This document shows positions 7,459 to 15,860 of a stretch of 64,000 nucleotides of DNA, piece after piece. Both the position numbers and the translations under genes were made by a program. Source of the stretch: Bacillus sp. FJAT-28004 (GTDB lineage: Bacteria; Bacillota; Bacilli; Paenibacillales; Paenibacillaceae); assembly GCF_001280845.1 (NCBI RefSeq), contig NZ_LGHP01000001.1, positions 4,443,777-4,507,776 on the forward strand. Direction: 5' to 3'. The stretch's first letter is position 1. Each line of letters starts with the position of its first letter. The notes under the pieces were generated by a model. That model did no database searches and was not told the DNA's origin. It worked only from the letters and a program-made list of their open reading frames with translations.

Positions 7459-9195
7459 TTAGCCGGTTGCAATGGCTACCCAGTGGCCCTTTTTCACTTC
7501 CACGAATTCGGAGTGTTCGAGACCATAGGGATCGGCTTTGGAAGCTTCCTCATGCGTCACTAGTTTCTTCTGCGATTCAACCTTGGGATCGGGTACAGGG
7601 ATAGCCGCCAGTAGCGACTTCGTATAGGCATGGATCGGGTTCGCGTAAAGCTCCTCGCTTTCGGCCAGCTCCACGATCTTCCCTTTGTACATCACCGCGA
7701 CGCGGTCGCTAATATGCTTCACCATCGATAGATCATGGGCAATGAACAGGTACGTCAGACCAAGCCTTTGCTGGAGTTCCTCCAGCAGCTTCACGATCTG
7801 GGCTTGAATTGAAACGTCGAGAGCGGACAAAGGCTCGTCGCATACGATAAATTCCGGCTCCACGGCCAGCGTCCGAGCAATTCCGATCCGCTGCCGTTGG
7901 CCGCCGGAAAACTCATGCGGGTACCGCATGGCATGAGAGGGATCTAGCCCAACCATCTCAAGCAGCTCCTCGACACGTCTCTGACGATCCCGCTTGGTGG
8001 TCGTTATTTCGTGTACGTCAAGCGCCTCGCCGATAATATCAATGATGCGAAGTCTTGGGTTCAGGGATGCGTATGGATCCTGAAAGATCATTCCCATATG
8101 CCGCCGCATCGTCTTCATCTCCGAGCGGTTTAATTGCTGGAGAGGTATTCCTTTGAAAAGCACCTCACCGCCCGTCGCTTCGTTTAAGCGGAGAATCGTG
8201 CGGCCGGTCGTCGACTTTCCGCTGCCCGATTCACCCACCACGCCGAGCGTTTCACCTGCCTGTATATCGAAGCTGATATCATTAACCGCCTTAACAATCT
8301 GTCCTTTGCCCATATCAAAATACTGTTTCAAAGAGCGAACCTGCAGCAAAGGCACGCCTTCTTCCCGCTGAACAATCGCAGGCACTGACTTCGTTTTTTT
8401 CTTCTCGTCTAAACGAGGTAATGCGTGGAGAAGCTTAACAGTGTAAGGATGCTGCGGATTTGCAAAAATTTGCTCCGTTGTCCCTGTCTCGACGATTTCC
8501 CCATCCTTCATCACGACGACGCGGTCACACATGCCGGCCACGACGCCGAGGTCATGCGTAATTAAAATAATGGAGGTTCCCAGCTGCTTCTGTATATCCT
8601 TCATCTGGTTAAGGATCTGTGCCTGTATGGTTACGTCAAGCGACGTTGTCGGCTCATCCGCGATTAGCAGCGAAGGACGGCACGCCAGCGCAATGGCGAT
8701 CATGACCCGCTGACGCATCCCGCCAGAGAATTCATGAGGATACTGATGATAGCGGGCTTCGCTGTTCGGAATGCCTACGAGCTTCAGCATCTCTATCGCT
8801 TCAGTACGGGCTTGCTTCTTGTCCAACTTTTGATGCTTGATCAAGCTTTCTTCAATTTGATTGCCGATCCGCATCGTCGGATTGAGGGAGGACATGGGAT
8901 CTTGAAAGATCATCCCAATATCCCTTCCGCGTATGGCTTCCATTTCTTTGTCGGTTTTAAAGGCTAAATTTTGACCCTGAAAAAGTACCTCGCCATTCTT
9001 CACCATAGAAGGAGGAGAAGGCAGAAGCCGCATAATCGTACGTGCTGTAACGCTCTTTCCGCTGCCGGACTCGCCTACGATTCCCAGCGTCTCGCCTTTA
9101 CGGACTTCGAAGCTGACATGACGGACTGCTTCTATTTCTTTGTTACGGGTGAAAAAAGAAACCGATAAATCGTTAACTTGTAATAATGTATCCAT
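7459..9195 (-). CDS. fused double ATP-binding subunit of a dipeptide/oligopeptide-type importer (DppD-DppF fusion)
   Basis: One 578-aa polypeptide holds both nucleotide-binding domains. Domain 1 (about 1-260): Walker A GESGSGKS at 41-48, signature FSGGM at 156-160, Walker B LLIADEP near 177. Domain 2 (about 283-560): Walker A GESGSGKS at 321-328, a second FSGGQRQR and Walker B FIVCDEP. A K-rich linker at about 262-280 joins them. GsiA-type transporters share this arrangement. ATG 9195 is preferred (GCAGGTG upstream) over an in-frame TTG at 9225. It is transcribed divergently from the permease and binding-protein genes at 9413-14332, and is their likely energy source. The C-terminal oligo_HPY cysteines of the single-domain homologues at 1120-3202 are not evident here. 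Confidence 0.92.
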   Translation of the reverse strand: MDTLLQVNDLSVSFFTRNKEIEAVRHVSFEVRKGETLGIVGESGSGKSVTARTIMRLLPSPPSMVKNGEVLFQGQNLAFKTDKEMEAIRGRDIGMIFQDPMSSLNPTMRIGNQIEESLIKHQKLDKKQARTEAIEMLKLVGIPNSEARYHQYPHEFSGGMRQRVMIAIALACRPSLLIADEPTTSLDVTIQAQILNQMKDIQKQLGTSIILITHDLGVVAGMCDRVVVMKDGEIVETGTTEQIFANPQHPYTVKLLHALPRLDEKKKTKSVPAIVQREEGVPLLQVRSLKQYFDMGKGQIVKAVNDISFDIQAGETLGVVGESGSGKSTTGRTILRLNEATGGEVLFKGIPLQQLNRSEMKTMRRHMGMIFQDPYASLNPRLRIIDIIGEALDVHEITTTKRDRQRRVEELLEMVGLDPSHAMRYPHEFSGGQRQRIGIARTLAVEPEFIVCDEPLSALDVSIQAQIVKLLEELQQRLGLTYLFIAHDLSMVKHISDRVAVMYKGKIVELAESEELYANPIHAYTKSLLAAIPVPDPKVESQKKLVTHEEASKADPYGLEHSEFVEVKKGHWVAIATG

Positions 9196-9322
9196 ATATG
9201 CACCTGCAATTCTGTGGTTTTCCAATTAAGAATAGGGTAATTTAAAGAGAGAAGCATATTTATACCTGATACTCCTTATATCATGTATAATGAAAAAAAG
9301 TAAGTAACAAAGTTATAAGTTA

Positions 9323-9351
9323 TTGACATATTCCAGTCCATAAAATAAAAT
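9323..9351 (+). promoter_or_regulatory. sigma-A-type promoter of the permease operon
   Basis: TTGACA at 9323-9328 and TAAAAT at 9346-9351 are separated by 17 bp, 61 bp before the first permease start, in the divergent intergenic region. Confidence 0.65.
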
Positions 9352-9412
9352 CTACTATATTGATCGGAATAATGCAATTTAAAATTCCTAGAATGAAAGG
9401 AAGCGGACTAGC

Positions 9413-10855
9413 TTGAAAGGGCACGCAACTGCAACGGGTAATGGCTTTGTTGATCATATTGCCGCCATCTACCGCAAAATGTTACTACATCCGGCCTACA
9501 GTCTGCTTTTATTGCTGTTAGGAGCTCCTGTATCTGCCATCGTGTATGGCGTTCATCAATATCGCAAATCCAAGTACGGATACAAAGCTATCGCTGAGGA
9601 GACGAGGAATAAGCTGCTTGCAACCGGGCACCGGGACAAGCTGTTGCTTGAGGCGAAAGAGCAGCTTATTCGTAAGCACCGTTTCTTCGGACAAACCGTC
9701 AGCGCACAGCAGACCGAACTGGAAGCGAATCGGATGGCTGAGATCAAGTTTAATGAATCGTTCAATCATGAGCTGGAGAAACAGCTTGCTGGCGAGAACG
9801 GGCTGAAGTTTTCGTTTGGCGATACGTATCATGCGTTAGCTTTGAATCCAGCTTTTTTCATCTTATCACTAATTATCGGTTTTCCAATGTATGTATTGTT
9901 GGCAATCTACTCGATGCCATACTTGAAATATGTTGCGGAACGAATAGTGATGTCAGTATTCGTCATCCTAGGTGTCGCATTTCTCGTTTTTACAATCCTA
10001 TATATATCGCCGATGAATCCAGCGGCTAACTTATTAGGAGAAACAGCGACCGCCGAGCAAATCGCAGCCTTCAATCATCTGTACGGTTTGGATCAACCTT
10101 ACCTTGTCCAGCTATGGGATACGATTAGAGGCATATTTACTTTCGATCTCGGCAAGTCCTTCGCAGGCAACGAGAATGTTACTACAGCTATCGCGAATAA
10201 GTTTCCGGTGACGCTAACGTTAACGGTTATCTCGACGCTAATCGCTGTATTGATCGCTCTGCCAATCGGCATTATTTCGGCTACGAGACCTAATTCCTTT
10301 TTTGATTATACCTTTATGTTCATTGCTTTGCTTGGATTGTCGATTCCGAATTTCTGGCAGGCGCTTATTTTTATTCTGAATTTCTCAATTAAGCTTCCAT
10401 GGCTGCCCGCAACGTATAACCCCGCGAACTGGCTGTCCGCGATTATGCCGATCGTCGTTCTAGGAACGGGATTAACGGCTGCCGTAGCTCGCATGACCCG
10501 TTCGTCGACGCTTGAAGTTATCCATGAGGATTACATTACAACCGCAAGGGCCAAAGGGCTTGCCCGTAAAACTGTCATATGGAAGCATGCTGTAGGCAAT
10601 GCGCTAATCCCTATTATTACGGTCATCGGCTTGCAGTTCGGCGGTATGCTCGGCGGAGCGGCAGTAACGGAGAAAGTATTCAATATTAGCGGTATCGGCA
10701 GTTATATTGTAGATAAGCAGTTCATTCCTGATATTCCTAGCGTAATGGGAGGGGTCGTCTACACAGCCATTACCATTTCCATCGTGAATGTTATCGTCGA
10801 TTTGATGTATGCGTTTTTTGATCCTAGAATCCGTTCGAAAATGAAACAATACTAA
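9413..10855 (+). CDS. OppB-type ABC permease with duplicated N-terminal membrane extension
   Basis: Permease of 480 aa; the family norm is about 310-330. The OppB core occupies about 171-480 (TILYISPMNPAANLLGE, later ARAKGLARKTVIWKHAVGN as the ATPase-contact loop). The first 170 residues are extra: a membrane helix at about 26-48, a charged helical stretch at about 50-140 rich in K/E/R, and another helix at about 145-167. The two helices resemble each other (HPAYSLLLLLLGAPVSAIVY and NPAFFILSLIIGFPMYVLLA), implying an internal duplication. TTG 9413 is the start, with AAAGGAAG nine bases upstream. The OppC-type gene follows 14 bp later. Confidence 0.9.
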   Translation: MKGHATATGNGFVDHIAAIYRKMLLHPAYSLLLLLLGAPVSAIVYGVHQYRKSKYGYKAIAEETRNKLLATGHRDKLLLEAKEQLIRKHRFFGQTVSAQQTELEANRMAEIKFNESFNHELEKQLAGENGLKFSFGDTYHALALNPAFFILSLIIGFPMYVLLAIYSMPYLKYVAERIVMSVFVILGVAFLVFTILYISPMNPAANLLGETATAEQIAAFNHLYGLDQPYLVQLWDTIRGIFTFDLGKSFAGNENVTTAIANKFPVTLTLTVISTLIAVLIALPIGIISATRPNSFFDYTFMFIALLGLSIPNFWQALIFILNFSIKLPWLPATYNPANWLSAIMPIVVLGTGLTAAVARMTRSSTLEVIHEDYITTARAKGLARKTVIWKHAVGNALIPIITVIGLQFGGMLGGAAVTEKVFNISGIGSYIVDKQFIPDIPSVMGGVVYTAITISIVNVIVDLMYAFFDPRIRSKMKQY

Positions 10856-10869
10856 AGCAGGTGCTACTC

Positions 10870-12378
10870 TTGACGAATCCTACAATCACCAAGCAAGAAG
10901 TCAGGTTCAGGCTGAAATCCAGCCAAGAATACGGTCAGGCGAGCTTTGCTGGCATCGTATCCCTTGCTCTGGGGCTTGTTCTTCTGCTAAACAGTTATGT
11001 TCCCGGCGACGGGTCATTTAAGCCTGCAGTACTCATTGCAAGCATCGCATACTTTGTCTTCGCGCTGCTCGAGCTGGCGGTATGGGCGCTCATTCGAAGC
11101 GATCTTATCCGTTTTGGCGCGATTAGACGTTCCACAAGGATGCTTGGTTATGTACTGCTGTTAAGCCTTCTAACCGCGAACGTGTTCGTTGCAACCACGG
11201 CGTTCCAGCTCATCAAGCAGAAAAAAAGCGCGGCGTACACGCTAGCTGTTTATTCGCTGCTTACGACGCTGCTCGTATTCGCGGTGTCAGCCCTCAATCT
11301 GTTTAAGCCTTATGTGGCTAACGGGTTCGTAATCGGCATGTTTCTGCTGATCGTTGCCGCGCTCCTGCAGCTCGCAGCATTGCTCCTGGTTGCCAAGTTT
11401 GCAGATAAAGCAGTTATGCCGCGCTGGATGGGACTCGTTGCCGGCATTCTTATTTTAACATCGGTATCCGGCAACTTGTTCGCTTTATTTCTTGGGTTAT
11501 TGCTGATTGCCAAGCTGCGGGACAAGGGCTATTCATCCGGCTCCAAGGTGGGAGAAGTCGTGGACCGGCTGTCGAGGAGCTCGACTTCCATGCTGGGACT
11601 GCTCTTCATCCTGTTCCTGCTCACATTGTCCATAACCAGTTACTTGACCTTTGATTACGGGCTTGCGATCGAGAACAACTATAGCTTAATTCTACAATTT
11701 CCTGAGCTGGCTTACCCGCTAGGGACGGATAACTTCGGAAGAGACCTGTTCTCGCGTATCGTCTTCGGCGCGCGCATCTCATTGGCCGTCGGCCTGTTGT
11801 CAACGCTCATACCCGTCCTGATCGGGGGCGTGCTGGGTGCAGTATCTGGCTATTATGGGCGGCATACGGACAATATTATTATGAGGATATTAGATATCCT
11901 CTATGCGATACCGGGCATTCTGCTTGCCATTGCCATTATCGCGGCATTTGGCGCAAGTACGGTCAATTTAATTTTGGCATTGAGCGTAGGCGCGATCCCG
12001 ACTTATGCCCGGACAATGAGAGCCAATGTCATGCTCGTATCCACGTTGGAATATGTACAGGCTGCAAGAGCTTTCGGCTCCAGCGACCGGACTATTTTGT
12101 TCAAGCATATCGTACCCAACTCCATCGCGCCGATGATTGTAAAATCTACGCTGACGATTGGCACCGCGGTCATCTCGACCAGCAGCTTGAGTTATTTGGG
12201 GCTCGGCGTAGAGCCTCATATTCCGGAGTGGGGCAATATTTTAAAGCTCGGAAGTGCCTATCTCGAGACGCATGCCTATACGGCTGTCTATCCGGGACTT
12301 GCCATTATCGCGCTTGTGCTCTCGTTCAACTTCCTTGGCGACGGTTTGCGCGACGCGCTGGATCCGAAGCTGGATTAA
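10870..12378 (+). CDS. OppC-type ABC permease with multi-span N-terminal membrane domain
   Basis: Permease of 502 aa; OppC proteins usually have about 300. Residues about 1-230 form an added hydrophobic domain of roughly six or seven helices with no motif I recognise. The OppC core begins near 240: TM1, then GTDNFGRD at 285-292, the coupling loop (QAARAFGSSDRTILFKHIVP) and the ending NFLGDGLRDALDP. TTG 10870 is chosen because GCAGGTG at 10857-10863 lies six bases upstream; the GTG at 10861 is part of that site. It pairs with the extended OppB upstream and the unusual binding protein downstream. Confidence 0.9.
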   Translation: MTNPTITKQEVRFRLKSSQEYGQASFAGIVSLALGLVLLLNSYVPGDGSFKPAVLIASIAYFVFALLELAVWALIRSDLIRFGAIRRSTRMLGYVLLLSLLTANVFVATTAFQLIKQKKSAAYTLAVYSLLTTLLVFAVSALNLFKPYVANGFVIGMFLLIVAALLQLAALLLVAKFADKAVMPRWMGLVAGILILTSVSGNLFALFLGLLLIAKLRDKGYSSGSKVGEVVDRLSRSSTSMLGLLFILFLLTLSITSYLTFDYGLAIENNYSLILQFPELAYPLGTDNFGRDLFSRIVFGARISLAVGLLSTLIPVLIGGVLGAVSGYYGRHTDNIIMRILDILYAIPGILLAIAIIAAFGASTVNLILALSVGAIPTYARTMRANVMLVSTLEYVQAARAFGSSDRTILFKHIVPNSIAPMIVKSTLTIGTAVISTSSLSYLGLGVEPHIPEWGNILKLGSAYLETHAYTAVYPGLAIIALVLSFNFLGDGLRDALDPKLD

Positions 12379-12499
12379 TATTTCATTCCTTTTTTAACCT
12401 CATTCATATTCCATCGGCTTCTACGTTACGAGACATGAATGGCCGATAACTGAATGTGAGTTAACATACAAGATAACGATAACCCAGGAGGAAACAACT

Positions 12500-14332
12500 A
12501 TGAAGAACAAAGGCAAATTCGCCGCATTGTTGCTAATCAGTCTTTCGATTATGCTCAGCGGATGCAAATTAACGACTAAAAACGACGTGGCGGAATCACC
12601 GTCACCAACACAAGGAACAGAAGCAGTCGTCGACAGTAACCCGGTAGACATAGAACTGCTTGGCATGAGCTCTAACGAGGCTGACATTAACATCGTCCGC
12701 GACCAGCTTACTAAAAACGGATTTAAAGTTAAATTGAACGTACAGGCTGATTACGGCAGCTTCAAATCACAGCAGGATGCCGGCAATTATGATATCGCTA
12801 TGTCCAGCTGGACTACCGTTACGGGCAATCCCGACTACGCGGTACGTTCGCTCTTCAAAACAGGCGGAGACTACAGCATCCTTGCTGATGCGGAGATCGA
12901 TAAATTAATTGATGCCGCTGGTGCTCAAACGCCAGAAGAGTATACAGAAACCTATAAGCAATTCGAGCAGCAGCTCGTTTTCGATAAAGCTTATATCGCG
13001 CCTCTATACAACTCGCTGAAAGCACAGGCTTTGAACCAGGACGTTCTGAACAAGGACTCCGTACGCATCTCGAAGTCCCGTTCCCTTCCTTGGGAAGACG
13101 TTGACTTTAAAGACACAGCGAAGCGCGCAAAGGATGCGCTAGTGCTTCAGTCGACTATGCCGACACTGACGTCGCTTGACCCGATCAAAGGCAACGATGG
13201 CTCCATTAATATTATCAATACCAATATGTATGTACGTCTAGTGAATCTGACAGATGATGATAAAATCACTTCGGAAGGTTCCCTATCTTTGAATCATGCC
13301 ATTGCCGAAGGCAATTCTGATTATTACTTTATCCTAAGAGACGATATCAACTTTGCTCAAATCAAAAACAAGCTCGCAGTAGATACAGGCGAACGTGTTG
13401 GTGCTGACGATGTAATCTTCTCGCTAAACCGTGCGAAAGACAAAAACTCTGTACCTGACCACCGTACGTTTACTCTTCATGAGCATATCAATAACGTGGA
13501 GCTGGTAACGGATGCCGCAGCACTAGAAGCTGTTAAGGTTTCCGGCGGCAGCGACAATGTGAAATCCGCTCTTGAAAAAGGTCTTGGATCAAAAATATCC
13601 GCACTCGTATCGGATAAGAAGCAAGCAAACAACAAAGAGGGCAAATACCAAGTCGTTAAGCTTACGACGACTGAGCCTTTCCCTCAAGTGCTGAACTATT
13701 TGGCTCACCAATCGGCAGGTATCGTGTCCAAGAAACAAGTAGAGAGCATCAATACCTACGACGTAGCTAAATTCGATGTGAACAAAGATATTCCTTACGG
13801 CGACCAAAATACGGTAACAGAAGGCAGCGCGTATAACAACACATTGTTTACAAGCGGTCCTTACATCTTGTCCTCCAAAAACGATTACGAGGCGATTTTC
13901 TACAAAAACCCTGCATACATGAAGGGCACAGACAATGAGCCAAATATCGCTAATATTAAAATCCGCTTTATCAAAGACGCTGACAGCAGCTTGTCCGCGC
14001 TTCGCAGCGGTGAGATTCATATCTACTACGGCGTATCCGAGACGAAATTCGACGTCGTGAAGGGCGACAGCAAGCTGGCGCTTCAAACGGTACAGAGCAA
14101 CGCTGTTTCTTACTTGCTGTTCAATACAAAAAACCGCCCAGTCGCGGAAAGCGCAGACCTGCGGAAAGCTGTTCTTTACTCCATTAACCAGGATGAGATC
14201 TTGGCTTTCTACAATGGCAACAAGTTCAAAGCCATCTCCACGCTTAGCCCGCTTGTCAATACAGGCATGGAGCTGAAAGCCGATCCGGCGAAAGCGAAAG
14301 AATTCCTAAACGCCTACAAAGCAAGCAAGTAA
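12500..14332 (+). CDS. family-5 solute-binding lipoprotein with circularly permuted domain order
   Basis: Extracellular binding protein of the importer, 610 aa, with signal peptide and lipobox LSGC (Cys22). After a linker (about 23-46), residues about 48-203 read like the C-terminal third of a normal SBP_bac_5 protein: an IELLGM strand, 'DQLTKNGFKVKLNV', 'GNYDIAMSSWT..NPDYAVRSLF', 'AEIDKLIDAA' and 'YKQFEQQLVFDKAYIAPLY'. Residues about 211-607 read like the N-terminal two thirds: 'LTSLDPIKG', 'VGADDVIFSLNRAKDK', 'FTSGPYILSSKNDYEAIFYKN', 'DLRKAVLYSINQDEI', ending with 'DPAKAKEFL', which normally precedes the section found here at the N-terminus. AGGAGG precedes the ATG. Ligand unknown; peptides, opines or nickel-type ligands are all possible. 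Confidence 0.88.
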   Translation: MKNKGKFAALLLISLSIMLSGCKLTTKNDVAESPSPTQGTEAVVDSNPVDIELLGMSSNEADINIVRDQLTKNGFKVKLNVQADYGSFKSQQDAGNYDIAMSSWTTVTGNPDYAVRSLFKTGGDYSILADAEIDKLIDAAGAQTPEEYTETYKQFEQQLVFDKAYIAPLYNSLKAQALNQDVLNKDSVRISKSRSLPWEDVDFKDTAKRAKDALVLQSTMPTLTSLDPIKGNDGSINIINTNMYVRLVNLTDDDKITSEGSLSLNHAIAEGNSDYYFILRDDINFAQIKNKLAVDTGERVGADDVIFSLNRAKDKNSVPDHRTFTLHEHINNVELVTDAAALEAVKVSGGSDNVKSALEKGLGSKISALVSDKKQANNKEGKYQVVKLTTTEPFPQVLNYLAHQSAGIVSKKQVESINTYDVAKFDVNKDIPYGDQNTVTEGSAYNNTLFTSGPYILSSKNDYEAIFYKNPAYMKGTDNEPNIANIKIRFIKDADSSLSALRSGEIHIYYGVSETKFDVVKGDSKLALQTVQSNAVSYLLFNTKNRPVAESADLRKAVLYSINQDEILAFYNGNKFKAISTLSPLVNTGMELKADPAKAKEFLNAYKASK

Positions 14333-14346
14333 CTTTTAATATTGGC

Positions 14347-14393
14347 AAGAGGCTGCCTCCGGTTATCCATGATGACCGGGGCAGTCTCTTTCA
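14347..14393 (+). terminator. hairpin terminator or attenuator between binding protein and small gene
   Basis: AGAGGCTGCCTCCGGT pairs with ACCGGGGCAGTCTCT, then TTTCACA. The T-run is short, so partial read-through into the 14435 gene is plausible. Confidence 0.7.
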
Positions 14394-14434
14394 CATAGGA
14401 CTGCTCACACGCGAGCACGAAGGAGAGATTACGA

Positions 14435-14890
14435 ATGGCTGACACATTCAAGTCCGAAACGAAACTATCACAATGGGATGCCCTGATGTTGGAATCGCTG
14501 AAGGCATACGGCTGGCCCGATGCTGAACTCATTAGCAGAGTGCAGGCAGGCAATTTGCCTACGGATGAAAGCAAGTTCCATTTCGAATACACCGCTTTAA
14601 CCGCCTTGGCGAATGAGGAGCAAGATACCTTCGCACAAGCCGTAACGAACGGCTACCAAATCAAGTACAACACGATTCGCGGCATTCACAGCTGGATACT
14701 CGTCGCGCTGAAGCAAGAAGCGGAGCTTATCCTGGAGCCTGAGAACGAAGCGGTCATTGCCCACTTGTCAGAAGTTGACGCGCAGCGTCTAGCTTCCGTC
14801 CTTTCATTTGGATGGGTTTTATCCCCTAATGAGGGGGAGCAAGATTCAGAAGGAAGAGACTCGTATAGGGTCGAACCTATTAAAGCATAA
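14435..14890 (+). CDS. hypothetical protein linked to the permuted-binding-protein locus
   Basis: Not recognised. The 151-aa soluble, acidic, helix-favouring protein has no signal peptide or membrane segment. GAAGGAGAG lies upstream of the ATG. Aromatic-rich spots (KAYGWPDAE, GIHSWILVAL, SFGWVLSPNE) suggest a compact helical fold; the last 20 residues look disordered. It sits between the attenuator-like hairpin after the binding-protein gene and a strong bidirectional terminator, so it probably belongs to the transporter transcript. A role cannot be assigned. Confidence 0.7.
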   Translation: MADTFKSETKLSQWDALMLESLKAYGWPDAELISRVQAGNLPTDESKFHFEYTALTALANEEQDTFAQAVTNGYQIKYNTIRGIHSWILVALKQEAELILEPENEAVIAHLSEVDAQRLASVLSFGWVLSPNEGEQDSEGRDSYRVEPIKA

Positions 14891-14961
14891 GAGTTAGATG
14901 GTGGATCTTAAAGTATTCAACGGCGTTACTGTAAATCGTTAATTGTTGGCGGCAAAATCGC

Positions 14962-15006
14962 AAAAAAACTCGTCCAATGCTCAAAATGCACTGGACGAGT
15001 TTTTTG
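14962..15006. terminator. bidirectional Rho-independent terminator
   Basis: AAAAAACTCGTCCAATGC pairs with GCACTGGACGAGTTTTTT (one mismatch). It serves the convergent genes ending at 14890 (+) and 15064 (-). Confidence 0.92.
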
Positions 15007-15063
15007 TGTTTTCATTTTAATGGTTGAAACATCGCATGGCGAGCTGTGTACGGTAAAACTCAA

Positions 15064-15528
15064 TTATGGTCTATTTGATACATACTCTGATTCAGCGACA
15101 TTTTTTACTTTCTCCAGAAATTTAACAACAACCTTCTCAGTGGAAAATAGCATGAACAGCTTCACAAACCACTTCAATGCTTTATTGGTTGCTGTATATC
15201 TAAGCATTGTTTTCTGATCATTTACTCGATGCAATTCATATAAAGCTGTGATCTCAAAGATGTTTGCCAATGTGAATCCAATCTTCAATTTCTTATCATT
15301 TGGATGATTTGAATATTCTAAAGTATGGACATCATATTCCTCGATGCGTTTACCTTCTTTATACTTTTGACGGTATATACTGCCGACAACTTCTTTAGTA
15401 ATGTTGACTGGTTTATTCTCAACCACTTGAGGCATAATCTTTTGCATCTGTTCTAACGAACCATCTAAATATGACCATACATGTTCGATTGGAGTGTTTA
15501 TCTCAATTTCTCTTGACCATTGTTTCAA
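15064..15528 (-). CDS. SRPBCC family protein
   Basis: A 154-aa protein of the START/SRPBCC (polyketide-cyclase-like) superfamily, small helix-grip folds that bind hydrophobic ligands. Family signs are the N-terminal 'REIEINTPIEHVWSYL' strand-helix, the central 'GSIYRQKY' and 'LYELHRVNDQKTMLRYTAT' strands, and the long C-terminal helix (KALKWFVKLFMLFSTEKVVV). The start is TTG with AGGGGG eight bases upstream. It is monocistronic. Ligand unknown. Confidence 0.8.
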   Translation of the reverse strand: MKQWSREIEINTPIEHVWSYLDGSLEQMQKIMPQVVENKPVNITKEVVGSIYRQKYKEGKRIEEYDVHTLEYSNHPNDKKLKIGFTLANIFEITALYELHRVNDQKTMLRYTATNKALKWFVKLFMLFSTEKVVVKFLEKVKNVAESEYVSNRP

Positions 15529-15860
15529 AATAATTACCCCCTATTTAAAGTCCTGTTAATCTATTCTACATGATTGATCAAAAATTGTGTAATTGAAGGT
15601 ATAAGCAACATATTTTGAACAATCTTATAGTCCTAGCATAAATCAGTTACACAGCTTGCTGAAGAAACATTCCTACGATTATCTTTTATTGTAAAATACA
15701 GGAAACTTTTCAATGCTAAACGGAGTCTATAGGTATAAGAGCTATGTGATTGATGTAGAAGCAGCATTATTGCTATGTATCGAAGATCAGCACCGAGAAA
15801 CATTGGCGTATTCTAAGCATTCATCTGCAGAGAGCAAGCTAATGAAAGGTGGAACTCATC

